Positions 41,485-50,216 of a DNA stretch of 64,000 bases are shown piece by piece. Numbering within the stretch: the first letter of the stretch is position 1; each line of letters begins with the position of its first letter. Under the pieces are notes generated by a model. It did no database searches. It saw only the letters and a list, made by a program, of their open reading frames with translations, and had not been told where the DNA came from. Made by a program: the position numbers and the translations under genes. The DNA lies in the NCBI GenBank assembly GCA_035517615.1, contig DATIYM010000008.1, positions 1 to 64,000 of the forward strand, in the 5' to 3' direction. This DNA is from AG25 sp035517615 (GTDB taxonomy: Bacteria; Gemmatimonadota; Gemmatimonadetes; Gemmatimonadales; GWC2-71-9).

Positions 41485-42305
41485 TAGCGCGAAACCTTAT
41501 CCTCTTCCTTGGCTGGTGCGGACGGCACTCGGTCTCCCGAGCCTTGTTGGGGCAGGGCCGCGCGAGCTGTCGTATTGAGAAATCCCTTCAACAGCTCGAT
41601 GGGCAAGGGGAAGATCGTGGTCGAATTGTTTTCCGAAGCAATTTCGGTGACCGTTTGCAGATAGCGCAGTTGAATCGCGGCCGGCTCGGCCCCGATGATC
41701 CGGGCGGCCTGCGCCAGCTTTTCCGACGCCTGCAGCTCGCCTTCGGCGTTGATGATCTTGGCCCGCCGCTCCCGTTCGGCTTCCGCCTGCCGCGCCATCG
41801 CGCGCTGCATTTCCGCGGGCAAATCCACGTCCTTGACCTCGACCGCGGACACTTCGACTCCCCAATCTTCGGTGCGCTTATCGATGATGTCCTTGAGAAT
41901 CGCGTTGATCTTTTCCCGATTCATCAGCAGGCCATCGAGCTCTGTTTCCCCGAGCACCGAGCGCAGCGTGGTCTGGGCCAGCTGGCTCGTCGCGTACAAG
42001 TAGTTCTCGACTCCGATGATGGACTTCACCGAGTCTTTTACCCGCATGTAGAGCACCGCGTTCACCTTGATCGAGATATTGTCCCGCGTGATCACGTCCT
42101 GCGGCGGGATGTCCATGGCGACGACGCGGAGGGAAACCTTCTGAATTTTCGCGAATAGCGGCGGGACGAAGATGAGCCCCGGTCCCTTGGAGCCCCAGGA
42201 GCGGCCCAGGAAGAAGTACACGGCTCGCTCGTATTCCCGGAGCACCCGTAACCCCGAGAAGAGGTAGAGCAGAATGACGGCAATTGCGGGAAACAGCGTG
42301 TCCAT
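41484..42305 (-). CDS. SPFH/stomatin-like membrane protein (slipin)
   Basis: A 273-residue slipin. An N-terminal membrane helix (LFPAIAVILLYLFSGLRVL) is followed by the SPFH domain with REYERAVYFFLGRSWGSKGPGL, VVAMDIPPQDVITRDNISIKVNAVLYMRV, VENYLYATSQLAQTTLRSVLGETELDGLL, and a coiled-coil region RQAEAERERRAKIINAEGELQASEKL. This matches prokaryotic stomatins, which often pair with NfeD; no NfeD is seen here, and an unknown membrane protein takes that place downstream. The start is the ATG after 27 extra noise codons. Confidence 0.9.
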   Translation of the reverse strand: MDTLFPAIAVILLYLFSGLRVLREYERAVYFFLGRSWGSKGPGLIFVPPLFAKIQKVSLRVVAMDIPPQDVITRDNISIKVNAVLYMRVKDSVKSIIGVENYLYATSQLAQTTLRSVLGETELDGLLMNREKINAILKDIIDKRTEDWGVEVSAVEVKDVDLPAEMQRAMARQAEAERERRAKIINAEGELQASEKLAQAARIIGAEPAAIQLRYLQTVTEIASENNSTTIFPLPIELLKGFLNTTARAALPQQGSGDRVPSAPAKEEDKVSR

Positions 42306-42331
42306 GACGCGTGATCCTCGCTCGCGGGAGA

Positions 42332-43540
42332 CTAGTCTCGGAACGCTTCCACGATGAGCGCGGCCCCCTGGCCGCCGCCGATACACGCTGAGCCGAGCCC
42401 GAAGCGCTTCCCACTCTGCCGCAGCGCGTGCAGGAGGTGAATGGTAATGCGTGTACCGGTCGCCGCGAGCGGGTGCCCGATCGCGATCGCGCCGCCGTGC
42501 ACGTTGGTCCGGCTCCGCTCGAGGCCGAGCTCCCGCTCGACCGCGAGATACTGCGGAGCGAACGCCTCATTTACCTCGACCAGATCCATCTGATCGAGCT
42601 TGAGTCCCGCTTTGGCCAGGGCCTTCCGCGCGGCGGGCGCCGGCCCGATGCCCATGTACCGCGGCTCAACCCCCGCCACTGCCCAGGCCACGATGCGGCC
42701 CAACGGCTGCAACCCATTCGCCTCCGCAAACTCGTCGCTCGCGATCACAGTGGCAGCGGCGCCATCGACGATTCCCGACGCATTGCCCGCGGTGACGAGC
42801 CCATCCTTCTTGAAGTACGGCTTGAGTGCCGCGAGTCCCTCCCTGGTCGTGGCGGGGCGCATGTGCTCATCAGCGCGGAATTCGATCACGTCGCCCTTCT
42901 TGCCCTTGAGCTCGACCGGCACCACCTCGTCCTGGAACACGCACGCGTCCCACGCGCGCTTCGCGCGATGCTGCGATTCGAGCGCCACCTGATCGACGTC
43001 GGCGCGCGTGAGTTGATAGCGCTCGGCCAGCGCCTCGGCGGTCTCCGCCATCGAGAGCCCGCACACGGGATCGCGCAACGCTTCCCAAAGCAAGTCTTCG
43101 AGCGGAGCGGCGGGACCGAGCCGTATCCCCCACCGGGCGCCCCGTACCACGTGTGGCGCCTGGCTCATCGACTCGGTGCCTCCCGCCAGCACGGCTTCGG
43201 CTTCGCCCAGCAAGATGAGCTGAGCGCCCTGGGTGATGGCTTCGAAGCCGGAGCCGCACAGCCGGTTCACGGTGACGGCCGGCACCTCGATGGGGAGACC
43301 CGCCTTGAGGGCGACGTGACGCGCGCAATAAATGGCGTCGGCCGAGGTCTGCAGCGCGTTCCCGAACACGGAATGGCCGACCTGATTCACGGGCACGCGC
43401 GAGCGGGCCAGCGCCTGCCGCGCGGCAACCGCCCCCAGCTCGATGGCCGAAAGATCCTTGAGTGTGCCGCCGAACGCGCCGAAGCCGGTGCGTACGCCGG
43501 AGAGGAAAACGACGTCTCGCGTGTGGCCCTGGGTCTTCAT
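42332..43540 (-). CDS. Acetyl-CoA acetyltransferase (thiolase)
   Basis: A 402-residue thiolase. Active-site Cys95 in VNRLCGSGFEA; GGAIAIGHPLAATG with its His; the second Cys in GSACIGGGQGAAL near the C-terminus. These act together in Claisen condensation or thiolysis of acyl-CoA. The ATG lies two codons inside a TTG-led frame. It sits upstream of the SPFH gene on the same strand with 26 bases between. The hydroxyacyl-CoA dehydrogenase in the same run supports a role in beta-oxidation or short-chain acyl-CoA synthesis. Confidence 0.95.
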   Translation of the reverse strand: MKTQGHTRDVVFLSGVRTGFGAFGGTLKDLSAIELGAVAARQALARSRVPVNQVGHSVFGNALQTSADAIYCARHVALKAGLPIEVPAVTVNRLCGSGFEAITQGAQLILLGEAEAVLAGGTESMSQAPHVVRGARWGIRLGPAAPLEDLLWEALRDPVCGLSMAETAEALAERYQLTRADVDQVALESQHRAKRAWDACVFQDEVVPVELKGKKGDVIEFRADEHMRPATTREGLAALKPYFKKDGLVTAGNASGIVDGAAATVIASDEFAEANGLQPLGRIVAWAVAGVEPRYMGIGPAPAARKALAKAGLKLDQMDLVEVNEAFAPQYLAVERELGLERSRTNVHGGAIAIGHPLAATGTRITIHLLHALRQSGKRFGLGSACIGGGQGAALIVEAFRD

Positions 43541-43602
43541 GGACAACTCCGCACTGAGCGCGGAATATGGTCCGCACGTGAGGCCAACGGTAGGTGTTTA
43601 GC

Positions 43603-44637
43603 TCACAGGGCGCGCCGCACCGCGTCCGCCATCTCGCCGGTCGTGACGCTGCCCCCCAGATCCGCCGTGCGGTACCCCTGTTCGAGGACGGAGACGACCG
43701 CTCGCTCGAGTCGTTCTCCCGCCTGAGGTTGCTCTAGTGCCGCGAGCATCAACGCGCCCGTCAGGATCGCGGCGAGCGGATTTGCGATCCCCTTCCCCGC
43801 GATGGCCGGAGCCGAGCCGTGCACGGGTTCGAACAAGCCCGGACGGCCGGGATGCAGGTTGGCGCTGGCGGCGAGCCCGAGCCCTCCCACGAGTCCCGCA
43901 CCCAGGTCGGAGAGGATGTCGCCGAACAGATTATTGGTAACGATCACCTGAAATCTGACCGGCTCGCGAACCAGCTCGAGCACGAGCGCATCGATGTAGC
44001 GATGCTCCGCCGCGATGTCGGGATAGTCGTGCGCGACAACCTTGAAACGCTGCTGCCAGACCGCGTGGGCCGGCACGGCATTCGACTTGTCGCTCATGGT
44101 TACGCGCGTCGAGCCGTGCGCACGCGCCCAGTCGAACGCCGCTCGGAGAATGCGCTCGACGCCGTGGACCGTATGGATTTCCTCCGCCACGTACTCATCG
44201 CCCGCGACGCGCCCGCGGCCGAGATAGGCGCCTTCCGTATTCTCGCGAAAAATCACGAAATCGATTCGCGCAGCATTCGCCACACGCAACGGCGTAAGGT
44301 CCGGATGCAGCAATCGGACCGGCCGGAAATTGATGTAGAGATCGAGACGAAAACGCAGACCGAGGAGGATGTCGCGGGCGTGCTCGTTTCCCGGAACCCG
44401 GGGATCCCCCAGGGCGCCGAGAAAGATCGCGTCGACGTCGTCGCGCAGGTGCCGGAATGCGGCGTCCGGCAGCGTCTCCTTGGTCGCGAGATAATGCGTG
44501 GCGCCGTACGGCAGCTGCTCCCAGTCGAGCCCGAACCCGTGCTTCGCCGCGGCGGCATCGAGCGCCGGAATGGCTGCCGAGATGACCTCGGGCCCGATGC
44601 CGTCGCCCGCGATGACGGCGACGCGATATCGCTTCAC
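43603..44637 (-). CDS. Isopropylmalate/isocitrate dehydrogenase family
   Basis: A 344-residue beta-decarboxylating dehydrogenase. Motifs: AVIAGDGIGPEV at the N-terminus, FRENTEGAYLGRG (substrate loop), TMSDKSNAVP and the NNLFGDILSDLGAGLVGGLG signature, then EPVHGSAPAIAGKGIANP. The loop after the first strand and the TEGAYLG motif are more like tartrate/homoisocitrate-type or atypical LeuB enzymes than canonical LeuB, so substrate is uncertain. The start is GTG overlapping the zinc-ribbon gene stop (GTGA). No leuCD genes are nearby. Confidence 0.88.
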   Translation of the reverse strand: MKRYRVAVIAGDGIGPEVISAAIPALDAAAAKHGFGLDWEQLPYGATHYLATKETLPDAAFRHLRDDVDAIFLGALGDPRVPGNEHARDILLGLRFRLDLYINFRPVRLLHPDLTPLRVANAARIDFVIFRENTEGAYLGRGRVAGDEYVAEEIHTVHGVERILRAAFDWARAHGSTRVTMSDKSNAVPAHAVWQQRFKVVAHDYPDIAAEHRYIDALVLELVREPVRFQVIVTNNLFGDILSDLGAGLVGGLGLAASANLHPGRPGLFEPVHGSAPAIAGKGIANPLAAILTGALMLAALEQPQAGERLERAVVSVLEQGYRTADLGGSVTTGEMADAVRRAL

Positions 44638-45299
44638 TCGAATCCGGTGGGCCGGCCGCAGCTCGCGCAGTATGCCCAGCCCACGTCTACCTCGCTGCCG
44701 CACGCCGGGCAACGCAACTCGCCGGACGGCGGCTGGCCGCAGTGCGGGCAGAAATTCACCTTGAGGCGGGCCGGCAGGGTGCCACCGCAATAGGCGCACT
44801 GCGCCGCATGGGTCTCGGACTCGTCGAGAGTGAAATGCGGCGCCCCGGAGGTGTCGGGCTCTGGGGCCGCGAGATCCACATCCGCGGCAAGCGTGATATC
44901 GGGACCCTGATGCGAAACGCTCGCCGCTGACGGGGGAGCGAAGCTCGCGTCGCCTTTCAGAAAACGTTCGGCAGCGAGACGGTTGATCATGACCAGCGCG
45001 TCGGGGAAGTTGCGGAACAGGGTCGTGTCCGCGCTGTTCGCCTCCGCCTCGCGGCGCAGGGCGTCCTGAACGTCGGACGGCTCGACGCTCGCGTATCCCC
45101 GCTCCCCGGCGAGCAACCGGAGAACGGTCATCTCATAGTCCTCGTGTGTGGCCACGTTGAGCCGTGCCCGATTCGAGCGGTATGGAACGAGCCGCTCGTG
45201 CAGCTCGGCGCACGCGAACGGAACGGCGAGGCGCCCAGGACCGGATTCTACGAGCGCCTCGACGAGCCTCCCGAATAGCCGATCTAGTTCATCCGCCAC
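44634..45299 (-). CDS. Double zinc-ribbon hypothetical protein
   Basis: A 221-residue protein with two zinc ribbons at its C-terminus: CAYC and CPHC, then CPAC and CASC. The N-terminal 120 residues are helical (LDRLFGRLVEALVESGPG, YEMTVLRLLAGERG, FPDALVMINRLAAERFL). A linker of about 40 residues joins the parts. It may be a protein- or nucleic-acid-binding adaptor. Its stop overlaps the start of the dehydrogenase gene. No known family could be assigned. Confidence 0.75.
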   Translation of the reverse strand: MADELDRLFGRLVEALVESGPGRLAVPFACAELHERLVPYRSNRARLNVATHEDYEMTVLRLLAGERGYASVEPSDVQDALRREAEANSADTTLFRNFPDALVMINRLAAERFLKGDASFAPPSAASVSHQGPDITLAADVDLAAPEPDTSGAPHFTLDESETHAAQCAYCGGTLPARLKVNFCPHCGQPPSGELRCPACGSEVDVGWAYCASCGRPTGFE

Positions 45300-45323
45300 G
45301 CCGTACCCCTCCCCCGTCGTCTC

Positions 45324-45827
45324 TCACCGCCATTCCTTCACCCAGCGATCATACAGCACCGGAACGACTCCTCCCTGCACCAGCACCTCGCACCCCGAAG
45401 GGTCGCGATACGGCTTCCGGTAGAAGACGTGACTCACCCCGGAGTTGATGATGAGTTTGGCGCACCCGACACAGGGAGATGCACTGATGAACACGACCTT
45501 GTCGCGCACGCTTCCGGGCGCCTTGACGAGCGCATTCACCTCCGAGTGGATACAGCCGCAATTGCCCGGCACCGCCGAGTCACATCGGTTGGCCAGCCCG
45601 CGCGCGTTTCCGTTGTAGCCGATCCCCAGCACGTTCTCGAGACGGGGATCCGTCACGACGGTGCCGACCTGGAGGCGCACGCACGTGGAGCGCTTGGCGA
45701 GCTCTTCGGCCATGCGCATATACACCTCGTAGAGTGGGATCCGATCGACGGCCGGTGCCACGCTCCCTTCGGGAAGCACGTTGAGCGGATGGGTATTCGC
45801 CGGCACATGGTCTTTAAAGACGCTCAT
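45324..45827 (-). CDS. dCMP/cytidine deaminase-like zinc hydrolase
   Basis: A 167-residue deoxycytidylate-deaminase-type enzyme. Zinc motif: CIHSEVNAL (HxE) and SPCVGCAKL (PCxxC); the substrate-binding region has LQVGTVVTDPRLENVLGIGYNGNARG. It should convert dCMP to dUMP to feed thymidylate synthesis, in line with ThyX elsewhere in the window. Some residues (GYNGNARG with an inserted Cys-rich loop) are typical of the late-competence ComEB-like group. The ATG overlaps the end of the RNase H gene by 14 bases. Confidence 0.92.
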   Translation of the reverse strand: MSVFKDHVPANTHPLNVLPEGSVAPAVDRIPLYEVYMRMAEELAKRSTCVRLQVGTVVTDPRLENVLGIGYNGNARGLANRCDSAVPGNCGCIHSEVNALVKAPGSVRDKVVFISASPCVGCAKLIINSGVSHVFYRKPYRDPSGCEVLVQGGVVPVLYDRWVKEWR

Positions 45828-46413
45828 CGAGCTCCTGGTCGGGGTCGTAGTCCTCGTACTTGCCGCGCTGGCGCTCGCTCGCGAGCCATCCGTCGAATCC
45901 CGAAGGCACGAGGCCATTGGAGCGCTCCTGACGCTCGGCGGCGCGCGTGGCGAGATGGTTGGCGTATTCGTTCTTGGGATGTCCGGCGTGACCGCGGACC
46001 CAGCGCCACTCCACGTGATGCGCCGCGGTGACCTGCACGAGCTTCTGCCACAGCTCCAGATTCTCCACGGCGCCGCCTTTCCGCTTCCAGCCGCGCGCCT
46101 CCCACGCCTTGACCCATTCCGTGCTTCCCTTGATCAGATATTCCGAGTCCGACACGTAAAACACCTCGGAGTGCTGCCAGCGGCGCCGTACCCATTCGAG
46201 CGACGCGATGGCGCCGGCCAGTGCCATTTTTTGATTCGTGGTATTGGGTGAGCATTCGTAGAAATCCCACCGCACGAAGCTGTCTCCCGCGCGCGCCTCG
46301 ATGAGCGCGGCGTTGCCGCCGGGATTCGGCGGCGCGAGGCCGTTGCCGAGGCAACTCTCGTCCGCATGAACGAGGATCCGCGGGCGCGCGTCTTTCCCGG
46401 TCGGGCCGCTCAT
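45814..46413 (-). CDS. RNase HI homologue with altered catalytic site
   Basis: A 199-residue RNase HI-fold protein. Alignment to E. coli RnhA by eye shows Asp10 as Asp18 (VHADES) and Asp70 as Asp89 (VSDSEY). The Glu48 equivalent is Ala64 (NQKMALAGAI) and the Asp134 equivalent is Asn152 (EYANHLA). Two of four metal-binding acids are therefore lost, while the loop HAGHPKNE remains. It may bind hybrids without cutting or use other residues. A C-terminal 40-residue charged tail is extra. The next gene (Usp) begins directly downstream with stop and start adjacent. Confidence 0.85.
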   Translation of the reverse strand: MSGPTGKDARPRILVHADESCLGNGLAPPNPGGNAALIEARAGDSFVRWDFYECSPNTTNQKMALAGAIASLEWVRRRWQHSEVFYVSDSEYLIKGSTEWVKAWEARGWKRKGGAVENLELWQKLVQVTAAHHVEWRWVRGHAGHPKNEYANHLATRAAERQERSNGLVPSGFDGWLASERQRGKYEDYDPDQELDERL

Positions 46414-47157
46414 TCAGGGTTGAATCACGAATGGAATGTCGGTGCCCTGCAGAATTTCCTCCGCGTGGGATGTCAGCGTCGCTGCTCCACCCTTGGCGAG
46501 GTGGGCCCCCGCAAACAACGCGTCGCAGCGAATGCGTTTGACGAGATCCGGCAGCACGCGGCCCGGGCGGCCCGACTCGACGTGAGTCACGAACGCCACT
46601 CGTTGCAGCGACAGTACCGCTTCCGCGACCCCCACGACCTGAACACCGGCGGCTGGATCGTCAGTCGCGTGGATGATGTGCACCGTGCTGTCTGCGATAC
46701 TGGCGAAGCGACCCGCGAGCTCGAGCGCGCGCCGGCTGGGATCCTGGCCATCGAACACGACCGCACACGACCGCATGGGAGTCGCGGCACCGGCGCACAC
46801 CACAACGCAGCTCTCGGCGATGCGGATCAGAGAGCCCACCGTGGTCCCCAGCGCATTGCCGCGCGCGGCGACGCCCTGGCGCCCCACCAGCGCGGCGTCG
46901 GCGCTCTTGGCCAGCATGGCGAGCCCCGTATCGGGAGCGCCGTCGTGCGAGACGATCTCAACCTCGAGCCCCGCCGCGGCGACACGGGTGCGCGCGCGCT
47001 CCAGCATGTCGCGAATCTCGCCGTCCGAGTCGCCCGGCTCGCGGACATGCGACACGATTACGGTGCTTCGGAACCGCTCGCCGAGCAGCACCGCCTGCTC
47101 GAACGCCGAGTCACCTCGAACGCTGCCATCGAGCCCCACGAGCAGGCGCGTGAACAC
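46414..47157 (-). CDS. Tandem universal stress protein
   Basis: A 247-residue protein with two Usp domains. The first (1-130) has LLVGLDGSVRGDSAFEQAV and the nucleotide-loop-like GRQGVAARGNALGTTVGSLIRIAESCVVV, with a G-2x-G-9x-G(S/T)-type motif suggesting ATP binding. The second (135-247) starts SCAVVFDGQDPSRRALELA and ends HAEEILQGTDIPFVI. Usp proteins act in stress survival. Its stop is directly followed by the RNase H ATG, so the two are coupled. Confidence 0.9.
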   Translation of the reverse strand: MFTRLLVGLDGSVRGDSAFEQAVLLGERFRSTVIVSHVREPGDSDGEIRDMLERARTRVAAAGLEVEIVSHDGAPDTGLAMLAKSADAALVGRQGVAARGNALGTTVGSLIRIAESCVVVCAGAATPMRSCAVVFDGQDPSRRALELAGRFASIADSTVHIIHATDDPAAGVQVVGVAEAVLSLQRVAFVTHVESGRPGRVLPDLVKRIRCDALFAGAHLAKGGAATLTSHAEEILQGTDIPFVIQP

Positions 47158-47160
47158 GTG

Positions 47161-47400
47161 TCAGCCGGGCAGCACCGCGAACGACTCGAGCTCACGCAGC
47201 CGGAACGGCACGACCTCACCGGTCATGGGCAACCTTCCCTCGAGCGCTTCGTCGCGCTCCGCCGTGTCGAGCCGCTCCGCGATGACGACATATTCGGTCC
47301 CGCGACGCCGCAGCGCCACCCGCCGTCGTTCACGGACGGCGCGTTCCAACACGTCGAGCGCATCCGGCGTCAACGCGTGAAACTCCTCGATGGGATCCAT
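47161..47400 (-). CDS. Small conserved-looking hypothetical protein
   Basis: A 79-residue protein. A helix (LTPDALDVLERAVRERRR) is followed by a short strand set (VALRRRGTEYVVIAERL) and a final segment PFRLRELESFAVLPG. No zinc or membrane motif is present. It starts four bases after the selD stop and ends three bases before the usp start, so all belong to one run. Function unknown. Confidence 0.6.
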   Translation of the reverse strand: MDPIEEFHALTPDALDVLERAVRERRRVALRRRGTEYVVIAERLDTAERDEALEGRLPMTGEVVPFRLRELESFAVLPG

Positions 47401-47404
47401 CCCT

Positions 47405-48448
47405 CTAGACTACCTCGATCTGCCCCGCTTTGCCGCGAATCACCCTGCCAATGACGGCCGCGGCGGGAGTGCGTTCACGTTCCAACGCCGGCTGCAACTC
47501 ATCCACCCGGTCGCCGGGCACGGAGATCAGGAGCCCGCCCGACGTCTGAGCGTCGGCGAGCAACACGCGCACGGCCTCCGGCACGCCCGCGGCGAACCGG
47601 ACCACGTCGGCCTGGCTCTCCTGATTGCGGCGCGTGCCACCGGGAATCGCGTCTTGCTCCACCATCTCGATGGCCCGGGGCAGGAGCGGGACCGCCGCGC
47701 TCGTGATCGTGGCCGCCGCGCCGCTGGCCTCGAGCAGGGTCCGCAGATGACCGAGCAAGCCGTACCCCGTGACGTCAGTCGCCGCGTGCACCCCGACGCG
47801 CAGCATGGCCCGCGCGGCCCCGGCATTGAGCGTCGTCATGACCGCCACCGCCTGCGCCAGCTCCGATTCAGGCAGGAGATCGCGTTTCAGGGCGGTGGCA
47901 AGCACGCCGGTGCCCAGGGGCTTGGTGAGGACCAGTACGTCGCCCGGCTGGGCTCCCGCGTTGGTCATGATCCGGTCGGGACGAACCTCACCGATCGCCG
48001 CCATGCCGTACTTCGGTTCCGGATCATCGACCGAGTGGCCTCCAAGGATGAACGCGCCCGCCTCCCGAGTGATGTCGGCGGCGCCCCGAATCACGTCTCC
48101 CAGGAGATCGAGCGGAAGCGTATCGCGGGGCCAACCCACGATGTTCAACGCGAACAGCGGCGTGGCTCCCATCGCATACAGATCGGAGAGCGCGTTGGCG
48201 GCCGCAATGCGGCCAAAATCGTAGGCGGAGTCGACAATCGGCGTGAAAAAATCCACCGTCGCCACGATCGCCCGATCCGCCGACAGCTGGAACACGGCAG
48301 CGTCGTCGCGAGTGGCGGCGTCGACGAGGATCCGCGGATCCGTCGCGACCGGCACGTGGCGCAAGACCTGCGCCAACTCGGCGGGGCCGAGTTTACAGGC
48401 TCAGCCTGCGCCGTGCGAAAGCGAAGTCAGCCGAGGGACTGGTGGCAT
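47405..48448 (-). CDS. selD: Selenophosphate synthase, a selenoprotein (Sec16)
   Basis: SelD makes selenophosphate from selenide and ATP. The full protein is 347 residues starting at ATG 48448, two bases after the amidohydrolase stop (TGATCATG). Codon 16 is UGA (48401-48403) in the context SHGAG-U-ACKLGPAEL, exactly where SelD has its catalytic Cys or Sec before the conserved Lys19. I read it as selenocysteine. The rest is conserved: VDFFTPIVDSAYDFGRIAAANALSD, NIVGWPRD, GGHSVDDPEPKYG, TKPLGTGVL, DVTGYGLLGH and the C-terminal DAQTSGGLL. Plain ORF finding stops at the UGA or starts at TTG 48376, losing the catalytic residue. The host must have SelA, SelB and tRNA-Sec elsewhere. Confidence 0.93.
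48375..48393 (-). promoter_or_regulatory. Candidate SECIS hairpin after the selD UGA
   Basis: On the coding strand, seven bases after the UGA, AACTCGGC pairs perfectly with GCCGAGTT around CCC. If the inner pairs open, the loop begins with GG, the kind of apical guanine that bacterial SECIS elements present to SelB. The spacing to the loop (12 to 18 bases) is at the short edge of the usual range. The UGA itself lies in a small hairpin CAGGC-TGA-GCCTG. This is predicted by eye and not folded by program. Confidence 0.55.
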
Positions 48449-48450
48449 GA

Positions 48451-50040
48451 TCAGGAAGGGGAAGGGACGTACCCGGGGCCGCGCAGGGCGCGGCCAGGCC
48501 GGGCATCTGTGAGTACGCCGCGACGCAAGACGAGCTCGCCATTGACGAAGACGTACGTGATACCCGCCGACGCCTGATGTGGGCGGTCGAACGTGGCCCG
48601 GTCGGCTACGGTGCCGGGGTCGAAAATCGTCAAGTCCGCGAACATGCCCGGACGCACGAGCCCCCGATCGGTGAGGCCGACGCGCTGCGCCGCGAGGGAC
48701 GTCATTTTCCGGACGGCGAACTCGAGGGGAAAGAGCCCGAGCTCGCGCGCGTAGTGGCCGAGAATGCGCGTAAAGCTTCCGTACGCGCGGGGGTGGGTGC
48801 TTTGCGCAGCAAAGGGCCCGTCGGGTGCGACGCCGTTCGCGTCGGTATTCACGGCGATCCACCACTGGCGCAGGGCGAGCTGCACGTCCGGCTCGCTCAT
48901 GACGAAGTACACCGCGTCGGTGCGCTGGCCGTTCTCCGCTAGGAGAATATCGAACAGCATCTCAACCGGATCGCGGTGCCGCGATTTCGCAATCTCGTCG
49001 AGGCGCTTGCCCTGGAGCGCACGCAACGAGTCCTGGAAGACGCCGGTAATCAATATCCCCGCCGCTCCACCCGCCTCGTGATAAAAGCCCTCGGTCCCGG
49101 GCGGCGGCGTGAGCATTTCGCGGCGCAGCCGCGCGCGCGTTGCCGAATCACGCAACCGGATCAGCAGCGAGTCCATGCCGCCGTTCTCCGCCCAGGTCGG
49201 GACGGCGGCATCGAGCGAGGTCATCGCGGCGACATAGGGATACTGATCGGCCGTGACATCGAGCCCAGCGGCGCGCGCCGAATCGATGCGCGCGAGCACG
49301 TGAGGCATACGGCCCCAGCTTCCGCGCCCCGAGGCCTTGAGATGGAAGATTTCCGCGGGAATCTGCGCTTCACGCGCGATCCGAAACGTCTCATCGAGCG
49401 CGGCATCGATCTTGAGTCCTTCACTGCGCATGTGCGTGGCGTAAATCCCCCCGTGGCGCCGCGCCGCGCGCGCGAGCGCGATCAGTTCCTCGGTGGGCGC
49501 GTAGCTCGCGGGCGCGTACTCGAGGGCGGTCGAAACCCCGAGCGCCCCTTGCTCCATGAGGGAGTCCACGATGGCGCACATGTGCGCGAGCTCCGCCGGC
49601 GAGGCAGGCCGGTCCGCATGACCGATCACCGCCTCGCGCACCTGGGTCGCGCCGACGAAGGTCGCCAGGTTCACGGTCGAGCGGGTACGCGCGAAATGCG
49701 CGAAGTATCCGTTGAGATCGCGCCAGTCTTCGTTGTAGTGATACTTGCGCATCTGCCCGGAATCACCCGCCGCGAGCGCATCCGTGAGCGGCGCGACCGA
49801 GTTGCCCTCACCCGTGACTTCCGTGGTGATACCCTGGGTGACTTTGCTGAAATCGCGATTGTCGATGAGGAGATTGATCTCGGACTGACCCATCATGTCG
49901 ATGAACCCGGGGGCGACGATCAGGCCCGAGACATCGAGCGTCTCCCGCGCGCTCGCCGTCCCGAGAAACCCGACCGCGGCAACGCGGTCTCGGGAAAGCG
50001 CAACGTCGCCGCGAAATCGAGGATTCCCGCTGCCGTCCAC
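48451..50040 (-). CDS. N-acyl-D-amino-acid deacylase-type amidohydrolase
   Basis: A 529-residue metal-dependent hydrolase of the D-aminoacylase (AtzF/urease superfamily) group. Motifs: LIVAPGFIDMMGQSE in the first metal strand, HMRSEGLKIDAALDETF, EIFHLKASGRGSWGR, the late Asp in NTDANGVAP and FADLTIFDPGTVAD. The first start codon in frame (GTG 50040) falls inside the N-terminal strand. Upstream, with no ordinary start codon, the same frame reads a lipobox-like FFLLSACACAP and YDIILRGGWI, matching the usual beginning. So the true protein is probably an exported lipoprotein starting near 50150, by a rare start or after a frameshift. Its stop is two bases before selD. Confidence 0.85.
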   Translation of the reverse strand: MDGSGNPRFRGDVALSRDRVAAVGFLGTASARETLDVSGLIVAPGFIDMMGQSEINLLIDNRDFSKVTQGITTEVTGEGNSVAPLTDALAAGDSGQMRKYHYNEDWRDLNGYFAHFARTRSTVNLATFVGATQVREAVIGHADRPASPAELAHMCAIVDSLMEQGALGVSTALEYAPASYAPTEELIALARAARRHGGIYATHMRSEGLKIDAALDETFRIAREAQIPAEIFHLKASGRGSWGRMPHVLARIDSARAAGLDVTADQYPYVAAMTSLDAAVPTWAENGGMDSLLIRLRDSATRARLRREMLTPPPGTEGFYHEAGGAAGILITGVFQDSLRALQGKRLDEIAKSRHRDPVEMLFDILLAENGQRTDAVYFVMSEPDVQLALRQWWIAVNTDANGVAPDGPFAAQSTHPRAYGSFTRILGHYARELGLFPLEFAVRKMTSLAAQRVGLTDRGLVRPGMFADLTIFDPGTVADRATFDRPHQASAGITYVFVNGELVLRRGVLTDARPGRALRGPGYVPSPS

Positions 50041-50216
50041 GATCCAGCCACCGCGGAGAATGATGTCGTAGTTCGGACGTGGCGAATCATTCGGGCGCGG
50101 AGCGCACGCGCACGCGCTGAGCAGGAAGAACCGGACGGCAAGAACGCGAACGCGCCCCGAGTGCGCGAACGCGTAGGCTCGGGGCGCGGGTCCGCGGCGA
50201 ATCTGGCGGGCCGGAA

